Source: Hyphomonas atlantica corrig. (GTDB lineage: Bacteria > Pseudomonadota > Alphaproteobacteria > Caulobacterales > Hyphomonadaceae). From it: a DNA stretch of 64,000 nucleotides. The translations under genes were made by a program, and so were the position numbers. Below, piece by piece: positions 44,174 to 51,963 of the stretch. A model generated the notes under the pieces. The model worked only from the letters and a program-made list of their open reading frames with translations, did no database searches and was not told the DNA's origin. Numbering within the stretch: the stretch's first letter is position 1; every line of letters begins with the position of its first letter. The stretch spans positions 1-64,000 of the forward strand of contig NZ_AWFH01000063.1 in the NCBI RefSeq assembly GCF_000682715.1, given 5' to 3'.

Positions 44174-45430
44174 TTGGCGGGCCGAAACATTTTTTCCGAA
44201 AGGGCGCTGGCAAGTTTGATCCGATCAGGCGATTCGCAGAAATTTGGAATCGACCTAAAAGAGCACCGCGATAGCATTATTGCTGGCGCTTCAGCCGCCG
44301 CCGGGAGTGGTAGCGTAGATTTATCTCAGTTCTCGCTGGTCCAAATTCGTGGGAAATCCTGCGCTTACTACAACGACTACAATACCGTGCTTTTGCTCAG
44401 AGCGATCTCCAGGCATTTGCGCAACAGGCTTCGTGTCGTTACTCCCAATCGAAATAAGATAGTACGTGGAGTTGTGGAGACTCTTCTTGATGGGACTCCA
44501 ATGCATGCGACTAGACGTGACATCTCATCTTTCTACGAGACCATTCCAATATCTGCTATTCGAGATCGGTTGATCTATGACACGGCAAGTTCGGCATTAG
44601 TGCGGACCTATTTGAAGACATTTTTCGAAACTCATTGTCCCATGGAAAAAGATCACGGGGTGCCTAGGGGAATTGGTCTCAGCGCGCTGATTTCGGAACT
44701 GGCAATGCGTACTTTCGATCAAAGCGTTCGTGATTTTAGGGGGGTTTACAAGTATTATCGGTTTGCTGACGACATACTCGTGTTCTCCACTTGCGAGTCA
44801 TCAGAAGTTTCTGGCTTTTTACTCGATAACCTACCAACGCCAATGACCTTCAATCCAGAGAAATCGGACGAAGTGTGTTTTCCGGGGAAAAAGGAGGCAG
44901 ATTTAGGTGGGCGAAGTCTGGATTATCTGGGCTACGAGTTTACTGCGAAACAAGTGAATGGAAATCGCGATAGCCGCCACGTCCGAGTATCCATCTCGCA
45001 AAGGAAGCTCAAAAAAATTCAATCGCGCGTTATTTTGTCGTTCAAAGACTATGCTAGAACAGGTGATTGGGGGCTCTTAAAGGATCGCGTGAAGTATCTG
45101 TCTGCAAATTTCCGAGTGCAAAGACAGGGTGCCGAATTTGTTCGAAGCAGTCGGAACGTTTTCTCCGGCATATATTTCAACTACCCCTTATGCGGAGAAT
45201 ATCAATACAAATCATCAGTCATGAGATGTTCTGCCTATGACAGCAGGGAGTTGAAAGAACTGGATGGGTTTTATCACTCCATGCTGAGAAAGATATCTGG
45301 CGGGATCACTCCTTCGCAATTGCTTCAGATGAAGCGGCTGTCTTTCAACAAAGGATACGAACTTCGGATTCGAGTGCGATTTTACCCGAGGCGTATTAGT
45401 GAGATTAATCGAGGATGGCGGAATGCTTAG
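44174..45430 (+). CDS. Antiviral reverse transcriptase, Drt3a-like (UG3 group)
   Basis: 418-residue RT-fold protein. Motif A is RRDISSFYETIP (Asp about 116), motif B GVPRGIGLSALISELAMR (about 162-179), motif C FADD in YYRFADDILVF (about 197-200), then SLDYLGYEF as motif D. It lacks the X/thumb regions of retrons and group II introns and has no maturase, endonuclease or integrase domain. Pairing with a second, larger RT in an overlapping gene matches defence system DRT type 3 (Drt3a with Drt3b). In that system, as I recall, Drt3a copies an ACACAC template in an ncRNA. TTG start with AGAGGGG upstream. AT-richer than neighbours. Confidence 0.75.
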   Translation: MAGRNIFSERALASLIRSGDSQKFGIDLKEHRDSIIAGASAAAGSGSVDLSQFSLVQIRGKSCAYYNDYNTVLLLRAISRHLRNRLRVVTPNRNKIVRGVVETLLDGTPMHATRRDISSFYETIPISAIRDRLIYDTASSALVRTYLKTFFETHCPMEKDHGVPRGIGLSALISELAMRTFDQSVRDFRGVYKYYRFADDILVFSTCESSEVSGFLLDNLPTPMTFNPEKSDEVCFPGKKEADLGGRSLDYLGYEFTAKQVNGNRDSRHVRVSISQRKLKKIQSRVILSFKDYARTGDWGLLKDRVKYLSANFRVQRQGAEFVRSSRNVFSGIYFNYPLCGEYQYKSSVMRCSAYDSRELKELDGFYHSMLRKISGGITPSQLLQMKRLSFNKGYELRIRVRFYPRRISEINRGWRNA

Positions 45431-47354
45431 TCCGGGAAACAATCCCGTAGGTTGGAAGAGCCTACTTACAGAAACGTTGCCTTATGAGGTTCCTGTTATC
45501 TTTTCTAATGAGAATTTTTTCGCTTCACTCGCATCAGTAAAAATCGATAGCAAGGTGGAAGCGACCCTAAAAAAAATCCGGTTAAGGAACTCCTCCCATT
45601 CAATCCCGTACAATTACCGAATATCGAAAGGGAAGGGGAGTGCCACTACGCTAAGCATTATTCATCCGGTCCATCAAATGGAGATTGCTGAGTTTTACGA
45701 AAACTACAAGCAGTCGATGTTGGACTACTGTAATCGCAGTGAAATGTCGTTGCGCCACCCCGTGTCAGAAACCCAAATGTATGCCCAAATCGGTAATCAG
45801 ACCAAGGACACTCTGAAACTTGGAATTCCGCATGTGGGTTCAGACGATAGTCAAATTGAGCTGTCTCATCTCGCGTCCTACTTCACATACCGTAAATACA
45901 ACTTACTAGGGAAGTTCATCGAATCTGCTGAGTTCAGGCGCTTGGAGAAGCGTTATTCTTTGATGCGAAAGCTCGATGTCAGTCGGTGCTTTTTTAACAT
46001 CTATACCCACAGCATTACTTGGGCCGCCAAGGATAAGTCTTTCGCAAAAGAGCAGAAGGACACGTACTCGTTCGAAGCTCGTTTTGATAAGCTTATGCAG
46101 CGCACAAACTATAATGAGACCAACGGCATTGTCGTTGGTCCAGAGTGTTCGAGAATTTTTGCCGAGATCATTTTCCAAGATATAGACCGCCAAGTCGCAA
46201 ATCAGTTGGCTCCATTGGAGCACGAGCGAGACTATTCAATCAGGAGGTATGTGGACGACTATTTCGTTTTCGCTAGAGACCAGCCGATGCTGGACAAGAT
46301 CGCAAGAGTAATTGAACGGGAGCTGGAGAAGTACAAGTTATTCATCAATTCGAACAAGACAAAGACATCGTCTCGTCCATTCGTCTCCGATATCAGTTTA
46401 GCACGTAGCGAGTTGAAACAACTGATTGATTACATGCGTGACTGTGTTCAAGGAGTAATTTCCAGTACTGATGGGAGTGAGATAAAACGCGCAGCAGGCA
46501 AGCTTCGGCGCCGTGTCCTCGATATCAGACTTATTTGTAGTGCTCGTTCGGTTGAGTTCAGCTCATTGAGTGGTTGGCTTCTATCCGTGGTTCGTCGACA
46601 ATTGACTGACTTGTGTGAAGCCATTTCATCAAGTGCAGATGATGAGAAGAGAGACGCATTGTTGGAGATGGCGGCGTCGCTACTAGAAGTGGCATTCTAT
46701 ATTTGCGCTTTAGATGTGAGGGTGAGATCAACCTATAGCATATGCCAAATTGTGTCAGTCGTTCAGGGCCTCAATAACGACGGTGCGCGTGAAGACTATG
46801 ATCGATTGGCCCATTTGATGACTAGCGAATTAAATGATATAATCCGCTCACAAACATATGAAAATTCAGCAGGTGATGAAGATGTGGATGGCAATATTGA
46901 GCTCTACAATTTACTCATAACCGGTGCAGAATACCTGGGAGCAGACTTTTTGAAAACGGGTTATGCCGCCGACTACCTTGGAGAGTTGGCATCGGCAAAA
47001 CCCACTAGATACTTTTCTTATATCACATGTAAATTTTGCTTTCTCAAAGACAGTGCAATGTTCGCCAACGAACTCGCGGGTATGAATGCCGCAGTTCATG
47101 CTAAACTAGTCGACAGCAAATCATCCATAATGACAGATTCAGAACTCTATTTGTTGTTCTGTGATTATTTGAGTGCTCCCGATGTTTCCAAGAAGGACAA
47201 AATGGATTTAATCAATGAAATATTTGGCGGGTCCATTTCCAAAAATGACGCTGAGGAAGTCGGCGAACACGTTGGATTTGTTGATTGGAGAGGAGTGCGT
47301 ATAACGCACCTGCTGCGGAGAAAAACATTGAAGCCAGTCTACGCTTGGGCTTAG
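45423..47354 (+). CDS. Antiviral reverse transcriptase, Drt3b-like (UG8 group)
   Basis: 643-residue RT with motif A KLDVSRCFFNIYTHSITWA (Asp about 185), motif B NGIVVGPECSRIFAEI (about 234-249) and motif C YVDD in RRYVDDYFVFARD (about 276-279). An N-terminal segment with IIHPVHQMEIAEFYENYKQ precedes the RT core, and a helical C-terminal 300 residues is unlike retrons. Two-RT architecture, size and order fit Drt3b of DRT type 3. The ATG at 45423 overlaps the first RT gene by eight bases; a GTG at 45399 is possible. SNENFF near residue 30 has an acidic residue in the region where Drt3b is reported to use a protein side chain in place of a template. Confidence 0.72.
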   Translation: MLSPGNNPVGWKSLLTETLPYEVPVIFSNENFFASLASVKIDSKVEATLKKIRLRNSSHSIPYNYRISKGKGSATTLSIIHPVHQMEIAEFYENYKQSMLDYCNRSEMSLRHPVSETQMYAQIGNQTKDTLKLGIPHVGSDDSQIELSHLASYFTYRKYNLLGKFIESAEFRRLEKRYSLMRKLDVSRCFFNIYTHSITWAAKDKSFAKEQKDTYSFEARFDKLMQRTNYNETNGIVVGPECSRIFAEIIFQDIDRQVANQLAPLEHERDYSIRRYVDDYFVFARDQPMLDKIARVIERELEKYKLFINSNKTKTSSRPFVSDISLARSELKQLIDYMRDCVQGVISSTDGSEIKRAAGKLRRRVLDIRLICSARSVEFSSLSGWLLSVVRRQLTDLCEAISSSADDEKRDALLEMAASLLEVAFYICALDVRVRSTYSICQIVSVVQGLNNDGAREDYDRLAHLMTSELNDIIRSQTYENSAGDEDVDGNIELYNLLITGAEYLGADFLKTGYAADYLGELASAKPTRYFSYITCKFCFLKDSAMFANELAGMNAAVHAKLVDSKSSIMTDSELYLLFCDYLSAPDVSKKDKMDLINEIFGGSISKNDAEEVGEHVGFVDWRGVRITHLLRRKTLKPVYAWA

Positions 47355-47394
47355 TAGCTGGTGAGGCTGTCATCCTGAATGCACCAATTTGAGG

Positions 47395-47628
47395 TGGACG
47401 CAGGTTTGCCAAAATGCGGTTACCTATGGATTTTCTATAGGGGCTCAAGAACTATCGGACTTGTCTGGTGCGTTTGCGAGCACACACTTCTCAGTTCTTT
47501 GGCAGCCTCGCATTTGAGTATATCTAGTGCGTCCAGAAATTGGGATCCCGATTTACTTGCTTCCAATATTAACCTGTAAGGCTCTACTCCAATGTCGGCG
47601 TATAATTCGGTCACGTGGATTGTTTTTT
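47395..47628 (+). ncRNA. Candidate DRT3 non-coding RNA with ACACAC template loop
   Basis: CACACAC at 47481-47487 opens a 26-base loop closed by the 6-bp stem TGCGAG (47475-47480) / CTCGCA (47507-47512). A hairpin CCTAT/ATAGG precedes it and a T6 run at 47623-47628 could be the 3' end. This is the only ACACAC in the non-coding parts of the element. DRT type 3 loci carry an ncRNA whose ACACAC is, as I recall, the template for poly(GT) synthesis. The ends given are guesses. Confidence 0.4.
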
Positions 47629-47717
47629 AGCTAGAAAGGTCTTCACCTCACTGGCGTTAGAATCTGGCACCCCGGTGGCTCACTATGCCAGCAATGAAGC
47701 CCTCAAAGGTCTAAAAA

Positions 47718-47745
47718 TTTCTGGGAAACGAGGGGGAAACGAAAT
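47718..47745. repeat. Right GGGAAAC pair (arm-site-like)
   Basis: Same layout as 43876-43903: TTTCTGGGAAAC, four bases (GAGG instead of CACT), GGGAAACGAAAT. It ends 123 bases before the right 25-bp repeat. The sequence after it (CGGCAAATTTATAGGC) also resembles the corresponding left part (CGACAACACGTAAATTTAGGC). Confidence 0.65.
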
Positions 47746-47868
47746 TTCGTCGGCAAATTTATAGGCGAAATTTACAATCAAATTAAACGAAATAACTGTT
47801 AAAAAACAATCGTTTACGGGTGAGGTCAGGTGACCTGGCAGGATGGCGATGTAAGTCGGAATTTATTT

Positions 47869-47893
47869 CTCGACATGAATCACCTCCTTTCAA
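47869..47893. repeat. Right 25-bp direct repeat (attachment-site candidate, attR)
   Basis: Exact copy of 43741-43765. On the minus strand it again gives GAAAGGAGGTGATTC-ATG, but here the frame runs into the element and stops after 16 codons (MSRNKFRLTSPSCQVT). DNA to its right should be the original promoter side of the small ORF. Confidence 0.8.
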
Positions 47894-48012
47894 GCGTGCA
47901 ACAGGCACGAACTTTGTCCAGAACCATCCCGGACGAATCAAAGTTAAGCATGATTTGCGCCATTACAAAGTTAACTTCCGGGCTTTTTTGGAAGACAATT
48001 TCGTGACGCACA
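47894..48012 (-). promoter_or_regulatory. Displaced upstream region of the small ORF
   Basis: About 120 bases between the right repeat and the RcnB-gene terminator. Read on the minus strand this would be the promoter region of the small ORF before the insertion. AGTTAACTT occurs twice (overlapping 47943 and 47965 regions), as AAAGTTAA... direct repeats. No other gene fits. Confidence 0.4.
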
Positions 48013-48047
48013 AAAAACGCCCGGGCAGGGGGCCCGGGCGCTGCGGC
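48013..48047 (-). terminator. Terminator of the RcnB-like gene
   Basis: Minus-strand stem GCGCCCGGGC/GCCCGGGCG with a short C-rich loop followed by TTTTTTG, just after the RcnB-family stop. Confidence 0.9.
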
Positions 48048-48074
48048 TTGCTGATTTCGACAGGGCTGGAAATC

Positions 48075-48641
48075 CTAGTCGTAGGCCAGCGCGCCAACTA
48101 CCAGGCCAATGATGGCCCCTGTTGCGACGGAGGCGAGCACAGCGTCGCCACTGCGATGATCGCGCACCCAGTAATGTCCGGGCGGCGGGGCATAGAGCCC
48201 ATAGGTGTGGTAATCGGTAATATAGACCGTGTGCTGGTGCGGACGGTACCAGCCGCCGACATGGTAACGCGGCGTGTAGCCTTTCCGGTAATACGGGCCA
48301 TAGGCGCGGCTGTATCGCGAATAAGCATGGCGTGGCGGAGCATAGTGGCGGTACGCGCGCGGCGGGGCACGATAGGCGTGGCGCGGTGCAGGCTTGTAGT
48401 GATGCCGTTTCGCGTGGTGGCCTTTTTTGTAGTGGTGGTTGTTGCGATGGCCGCGATTGTAATCCCTGCGGTGATGATCATTGCGGTGTCCGCGATCTCC
48501 GCCGCGATGGCCCCCATCATGATATCCACCCCCGCGATGATGATCACCGCGACCGCGATCTGCATAGGCCGCTGGGGCAGCGAGAAGGCCGATCGTCGCT
48601 GTGGCGGCGACCAGCGTGGTAAGGGTCTTGAAAAGTTTCAT
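48075..48641 (-). CDS. RcnB-family His-rich periplasmic protein
   Basis: 188-residue exported protein: signal peptide with cleavage near PAAYADRG, then about 90 residues very rich in His, Arg, Tyr and Gly, then an RcnB-type C-terminal domain (YRPHQHTVYITDYHTYGL, YAPPPGHYWVRDHRSGDAV, ATGAIIGLVVGALAYD). RcnB in E. coli helps nickel/cobalt homeostasis; the His-rich stretch here suggests metal binding or nucleic-acid-like interactions. It diverges from arfB. Metal specificity is inferred only. Confidence 0.83.
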   Translation of the reverse strand: MKLFKTLTTLVAATATIGLLAAPAAYADRGRGDHHRGGGYHDGGHRGGDRGHRNDHHRRDYNRGHRNNHHYKKGHHAKRHHYKPAPRHAYRAPPRAYRHYAPPRHAYSRYSRAYGPYYRKGYTPRYHVGGWYRPHQHTVYITDYHTYGLYAPPPGHYWVRDHRSGDAVLASVATGAIIGLVVGALAYD

Positions 48642-48781
48642 GGCAGGCTACGTCTCCGACTTGTCGCCCTGGAATGAACCTCCGGTCCGGGGCGGCCTGA
48701 TCCCGCAGTTTTGCGGGCTGATGCAGCGAACCTAGATGTGCGGGGCTGAACTCTCGCTGAACACCATGTTAAGGAAACGCC

Positions 48782-49216
48782 ATGGCCGAGTTCGGAGACA
48801 TTCGTATCAACGACACGCTGACGCTGCCCGCCTGGGAAGTATCGGAGGCGTTCGTGCGCGCGTCAGGGCCGGGCGGGCAGAACGTGAACAAGGTCTCGAC
48901 GGCGGTCCAGCTGACCTGGCATGTCGAAGCATCATCGCTGCCGCCCGATGTGAAGACGCGGTTTGCCAAGCTCTATGCCAATCGCATCACAAAGGATGGC
49001 CGGCTGGTGCTGGAGGCGTCCGAGCATCGCAGCCAGGCCCTGAACCGGGAAGCCGCGCGCAAGCGCCTTGCCGAAATGATCCTGCGTGCCAGCCGAAAGC
49101 CGAAGCGCCGTATCAAGACAAAGCCAACCTATGGCAGCGTCAAACGCCGCATCGCCGCCAAGAAACGTCGCGGGGAAATCAAGGCCTTGCGCGGAAATGT
49201 TGATCCAACGGACTAG
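48782..49216 (+). CDS. arfB: Alternative ribosome-rescue factor ArfB (YaeJ)
   Basis: 144-residue peptidyl-tRNA hydrolase that frees ribosomes stalled on non-stop mRNA. The catalytic GGQ is at residues 31-33 in ASGPGGQNVNKVSTAVQL. The C-terminal tail is strongly basic (RKPKRRIKTKPTYGSVKRRI, AAKKRRGEIK), the part that enters the empty mRNA channel. The short size without a codon-recognition domain separates it from release factors. Convergent with the arsM gene six bases away. Confidence 0.94.
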   Translation: MAEFGDIRINDTLTLPAWEVSEAFVRASGPGGQNVNKVSTAVQLTWHVEASSLPPDVKTRFAKLYANRITKDGRLVLEASEHRSQALNREAARKRLAEMILRASRKPKRRIKTKPTYGSVKRRIAAKKRRGEIKALRGNVDPTD

Positions 49217-49222
49217 GACCGG

Positions 49223-50287
49223 TCAGCAGCACCCGCCTACGGGCGCAGGTCCGCTGGATGCCTGTGTGTCCGCGAACACATCCGGCGCTGCGCAGCCCGG
49301 AAACAAGCCGAAATGGGTCTCTCCCTGGCCAACCACATCGAAATATGGGGCGAACCGCGTTTCCATCAGCATGGCGAGTGTGTTGCCGCAGACGGGAAAG
49401 ACGCGGCCGGCTTCGATCTCGTGCTCTGCATCAAGACGGAACACGGTTTCCATGCCCTCAATCCCGCCCTTGTAGATGACGGCCTGGCCGTAATCCTCAC
49501 AGGCTGGCTCCAGACCGTCGAGCTTCATCAGGCGGGCGGTGACGGATGCAAACCGGATCGGCTCCACCCTTGCCTTGAGCACGGGGTCGATGATGCCGAG
49601 GCGGCGATGAGACACGACTCGCGGATCTGCAAATCCTGCTGCGCGCGCAATGGACTGGTAGTCGCCCCAGTACAGCGCTCCGGACAGGCATTCGCCATAC
49701 AGGATGGGGTCATTCACCAAATCCTGCGGGATGCGGCGGTCGGCATACACATCAGAGAAGTAGAGTTCGCCACCCGGCTTGAGCAGGCGATGAGCCTGGC
49801 GGAAGACTTCAGGCTTGTCCGTGCAGAGATTGATCACGCAGTTGGAGATGATCAGATCGAAGGAGCCCGGTGCCAGGTCCAGTTCGCCCAGCTTCTCAAG
49901 CTCGCCTTTCACGAACCGCGTATTGGGCGCGGCAAAGCCGAACTTTTCCGCGTGCCAGTCTTCATGCGACCGCGCGATGTCCAGCTGTTCATCCGTCATG
50001 TCGACGCCGGTGACATGGCCGTCCGGACCGACGAGTTTGGCGAGGGCGAATACATCGCGCCCGGCGCCGCTGCCGAGATCGAGCACTTTCAGACCGTCCA
50101 GCGCCGCCGGAATGGCGAGGCCGCACCCGTAGTAGCGAGCGGCCACATCATCATGAACCGCAGCGAGAGCAGCCGATACGTGCGCGGGTGGGCGGGCATC
50201 TGTCGTGCAGGCGTCAGTCTTCAGGTCTGAAGACGAGGTCAGCGTTTCGCCGTAATAGGTTTTGACCACATCCTGCATCTGGTTCAT
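49223..50287 (-). CDS. arsM: Arsenite methyltransferase (ArsM type)
   Basis: 354-residue SAM-dependent methyltransferase. The SAM motif is VLDLGSGAGRDVF (about 68-80). Cysteines at about 27, 55, 150 and 200 have nearly the spacing of the four functional Cys of algal ArsM (28 between the first two, 50 between the last two). SNCVINLC and GECLSGALYW are the As-binding contexts. The C terminus ends PVGGCC, extra thiols. It methylates As(III) to volatile or less retained forms. No arsR or arsenite pump is adjacent. Confidence 0.88.
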   Translation of the reverse strand: MNQMQDVVKTYYGETLTSSSDLKTDACTTDARPPAHVSAALAAVHDDVAARYYGCGLAIPAALDGLKVLDLGSGAGRDVFALAKLVGPDGHVTGVDMTDEQLDIARSHEDWHAEKFGFAAPNTRFVKGELEKLGELDLAPGSFDLIISNCVINLCTDKPEVFRQAHRLLKPGGELYFSDVYADRRIPQDLVNDPILYGECLSGALYWGDYQSIARAAGFADPRVVSHRRLGIIDPVLKARVEPIRFASVTARLMKLDGLEPACEDYGQAVIYKGGIEGMETVFRLDAEHEIEAGRVFPVCGNTLAMLMETRFAPYFDVVGQGETHFGLFPGCAAPDVFADTQASSGPAPVGGCC

Positions 50288-50367
50288 GTCACGCTCCGTT
50301 TGTCATTTCGCCAGAGAGCCTAGGGCGCTGGATGTATTGTTTCCAGTCACGGATGCGTGTGATGCGC

Positions 50368-51909
50368 TTAGGCTTTCGGCTTGCCGCGATAGGGGCCTTT
50401 TGGCTGGGGCTTTCGAGCGCCGTCAGCCTTGTCGGCGTAAGGGTTCTTGCCCTGACGCACGAACAGGCGGATCGGCACGCCATGCATGTCGAACGCATCG
50501 CGCAGATTGTTCACCAGATAGCGCTTGTAGGTTTCCGGCATCTGGTCGCCGCGTGACGCGATCAGAACGAAGGTCGGCGGCCGCGCCTTCATCTGCGCCA
50601 TGTAACGCGGCTTGATCCGTTTGCCCTGCACGCTTGGGGGTGGGTGGCGCTCGATTGTATGGCGCAGCCAGCGGTTCAGGTCGCCGGTCTTCACGCGCGC
50701 GGTCCAGTCTTCATACACCTTTGCCACGGCGGGCATCAGCTTGTCCGTATGCTTCCCGGTCAGGCCGGAGAGAAACACTACCGGAGCGCCGCCGGCGTTT
50801 GGCATCAGGCGATTGGCCAGATCGCGGATATGGCGTGCGGCCTCGTCGGGCTTCTTGACCGTGTCCCATTTGGAAATCACCAGCACAACGCCGCGCCCTT
50901 CGCGCAGGGCGAGGTCTGCAATCAGCAGGTCCTGCTTTTCCATCGCCTCATGCGCGTCCATGACAAGCGCTATGATGTCGGCATATTTCAGGGACCGGAT
51001 GGTTTCGCCTGTCGACATGCGCTCCAGTCGTTCCTGAACCTTGTTCTTGCGGCGCAGCCCTGCCGTATCGACGAGGCGAATGCGGCGGCCTTCCCATTCC
51101 CAGTCAATGGAGATGGAGTCACGTGTGATCCCGGCTTCAGGGCCTGTCAGCAGGCGATCGGATTTCAGGAGCTGGTTGATCAGGGTCGATTTGCCTGCAT
51201 TTGGACGACCCACGATCGCCAGCTTGATCGGCTTATCGTCCTTCTTGGGCTCTGGTTCGATGTCGACGTCAGCGGCTTCGATGGCGGCGACGAGATCGTC
51301 ATCAGAGACGCTGAGATCGTCAATGTCGATATGGGCCAGCTTTTCGATGATGTCTTCGGCGGCGCGGGGATCGTAATCCGGTTCGGCTTCCTGCAGGGCC
51401 AGCTCGAATGCTTCCTCGCCCAGTGCCTGACGAATTGCCTCGAACAGTTCGGCAAGGCCTTCGCCATGTTCTGCGGACAGGCCGACCGGCTCACCAAGCC
51501 CCAGCGACCAGGCATCCATCACGCCGACCGCGCCCTGCTTGCCTTCAGCCTTGTTCGCGGCCAGCACAATCGGAATGTCTGCCTTGCGGAGCAGGGCCGC
51601 GAAATTCTCGTCTTCCGGCGTCACGCCAACGCGGGCATCGATCAGGAACAGCGCCAGTTCCGCCTCGGCAATGGCCGCTTCAGTCTGCTGGCGCATGCGG
51701 GATTCGAGGCTGTCATCATAGGCGGTTTCATAGCCCGCCGTGTCGATCAGGATCAGCGGCAGGGAGGCAAGATACCCTTCAGCCTGCTTGCGGTCACGCG
51801 TAACGCCCGGCTGGTCATCGACCAGCGCGATTTTCTTTCCGACAAGTCGGTTGAACAGGGTCGATTTGCCCACATTGGGGCGTCCGACGATGGCAAGTTT
51901 CAATGGCAT
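50368..51909 (-). CDS. der: Ribosome biogenesis GTPase Der (EngA)
   Basis: Essential GTPase of 50S assembly. The 513-residue protein has two G domains (GRPNVGKSTLFNRLVGKK at about 9 and GRPNAGKSTLINQLL at about 228) and a C-terminal KH-like domain (RFVLIASRGDQMPETYKRYL-type region). The acidic linker between domains is about 60 residues, longer than in E. coli. The C-terminal tail is Lys/Pro-rich (KPQPKGPYRGKPKA). It is downstream of the bamB-like gene by 54 bases, a common gene order in proteobacteria (yfgM-bamB-der). Confidence 0.96.
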   Translation of the reverse strand: MPLKLAIVGRPNVGKSTLFNRLVGKKIALVDDQPGVTRDRKQAEGYLASLPLILIDTAGYETAYDDSLESRMRQQTEAAIAEAELALFLIDARVGVTPEDENFAALLRKADIPIVLAANKAEGKQGAVGVMDAWSLGLGEPVGLSAEHGEGLAELFEAIRQALGEEAFELALQEAEPDYDPRAAEDIIEKLAHIDIDDLSVSDDDLVAAIEAADVDIEPEPKKDDKPIKLAIVGRPNAGKSTLINQLLKSDRLLTGPEAGITRDSISIDWEWEGRRIRLVDTAGLRRKNKVQERLERMSTGETIRSLKYADIIALVMDAHEAMEKQDLLIADLALREGRGVVLVISKWDTVKKPDEAARHIRDLANRLMPNAGGAPVVFLSGLTGKHTDKLMPAVAKVYEDWTARVKTGDLNRWLRHTIERHPPPSVQGKRIKPRYMAQMKARPPTFVLIASRGDQMPETYKRYLVNNLRDAFDMHGVPIRLFVRQGKNPYADKADGARKPQPKGPYRGKPKA

Positions 51910-51963
51910 GGCTCAGCCCGCTTCAATGCCTTCAGGCGAGGCGCGCCAGCCCGGCGCGGCCTG

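Larger units (their letters stand above)
47355..47868. other. Right end of the RT element, no protein gene
   Basis: 514 bases after the second RT. Contents: a hairpin CCTAT/ATAGG (47423-47441), the ACACAC stem-loop (47475-47512), a TATAAT at 47601-47606, a T6 run at 47623-47628, and the second GGGAAAC block. The open frame at 47379-47579 crosses the stem-loop, has no SD and looks non-coding. Confidence 0.5.
43741..47893. mobile_element. Putative non-autonomous integrated defence element carrying a DRT3-like system
   Basis: A segment of 4,128 bp plus one repeat copy, bounded by exact 25-bp direct repeats, visibly AT-richer than its surroundings. It holds only two RT genes. Inside each end is a 28-bp block with two GGGAAAC heptamers 11 bases apart (43876-43903 and 47718-47745), resembling arm-type sites for a tyrosine recombinase. 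No integrase, transposase or phage gene is present, so movement would need a helper in trans. Joining the outer flanks through one repeat copy restores an uninterrupted small-ORF unit with upstream DNA, SD and start. Confidence 0.7.

Noticed and set aside
44174-47354. RT genes as part of a diversity-generating retroelement, group II intron or retron
   Set aside because: No template/variable repeat pair, accessory avd gene, maturase or endonuclease domain is present, nor the NAXXH/VTG retron signatures. Two RTs in overlapping genes fit DRT3 better.
47379-47579. 66-codon ORF after the second RT
   Set aside because: No SD, no familiar sequence, and it spans the ACACAC stem-loop that better explains the region.
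43741-47893. 25-bp repeat dismissed as two chance Shine-Dalgarno sequences
   Set aside because: Identity extends beyond the 13-base SD complement through ATGTCGAG on one side and ends sharply at 25 bases. The two sites bracket AT-rich foreign-looking DNA.
48098-48677. ORFs overlapping the RcnB-like gene on both strands (155 and 285 residues)
   Set aside because: They are low-complexity shadows of the His/Arg-rich gene: Ile/Ala/Thr- or Val-rich, with no SD.
49313-50230. 305-codon plus-strand ORF opposite arsM
   Set aside because: arsM shows the SAM motif and four spaced cysteines; the opposite frame has no recognised domain.
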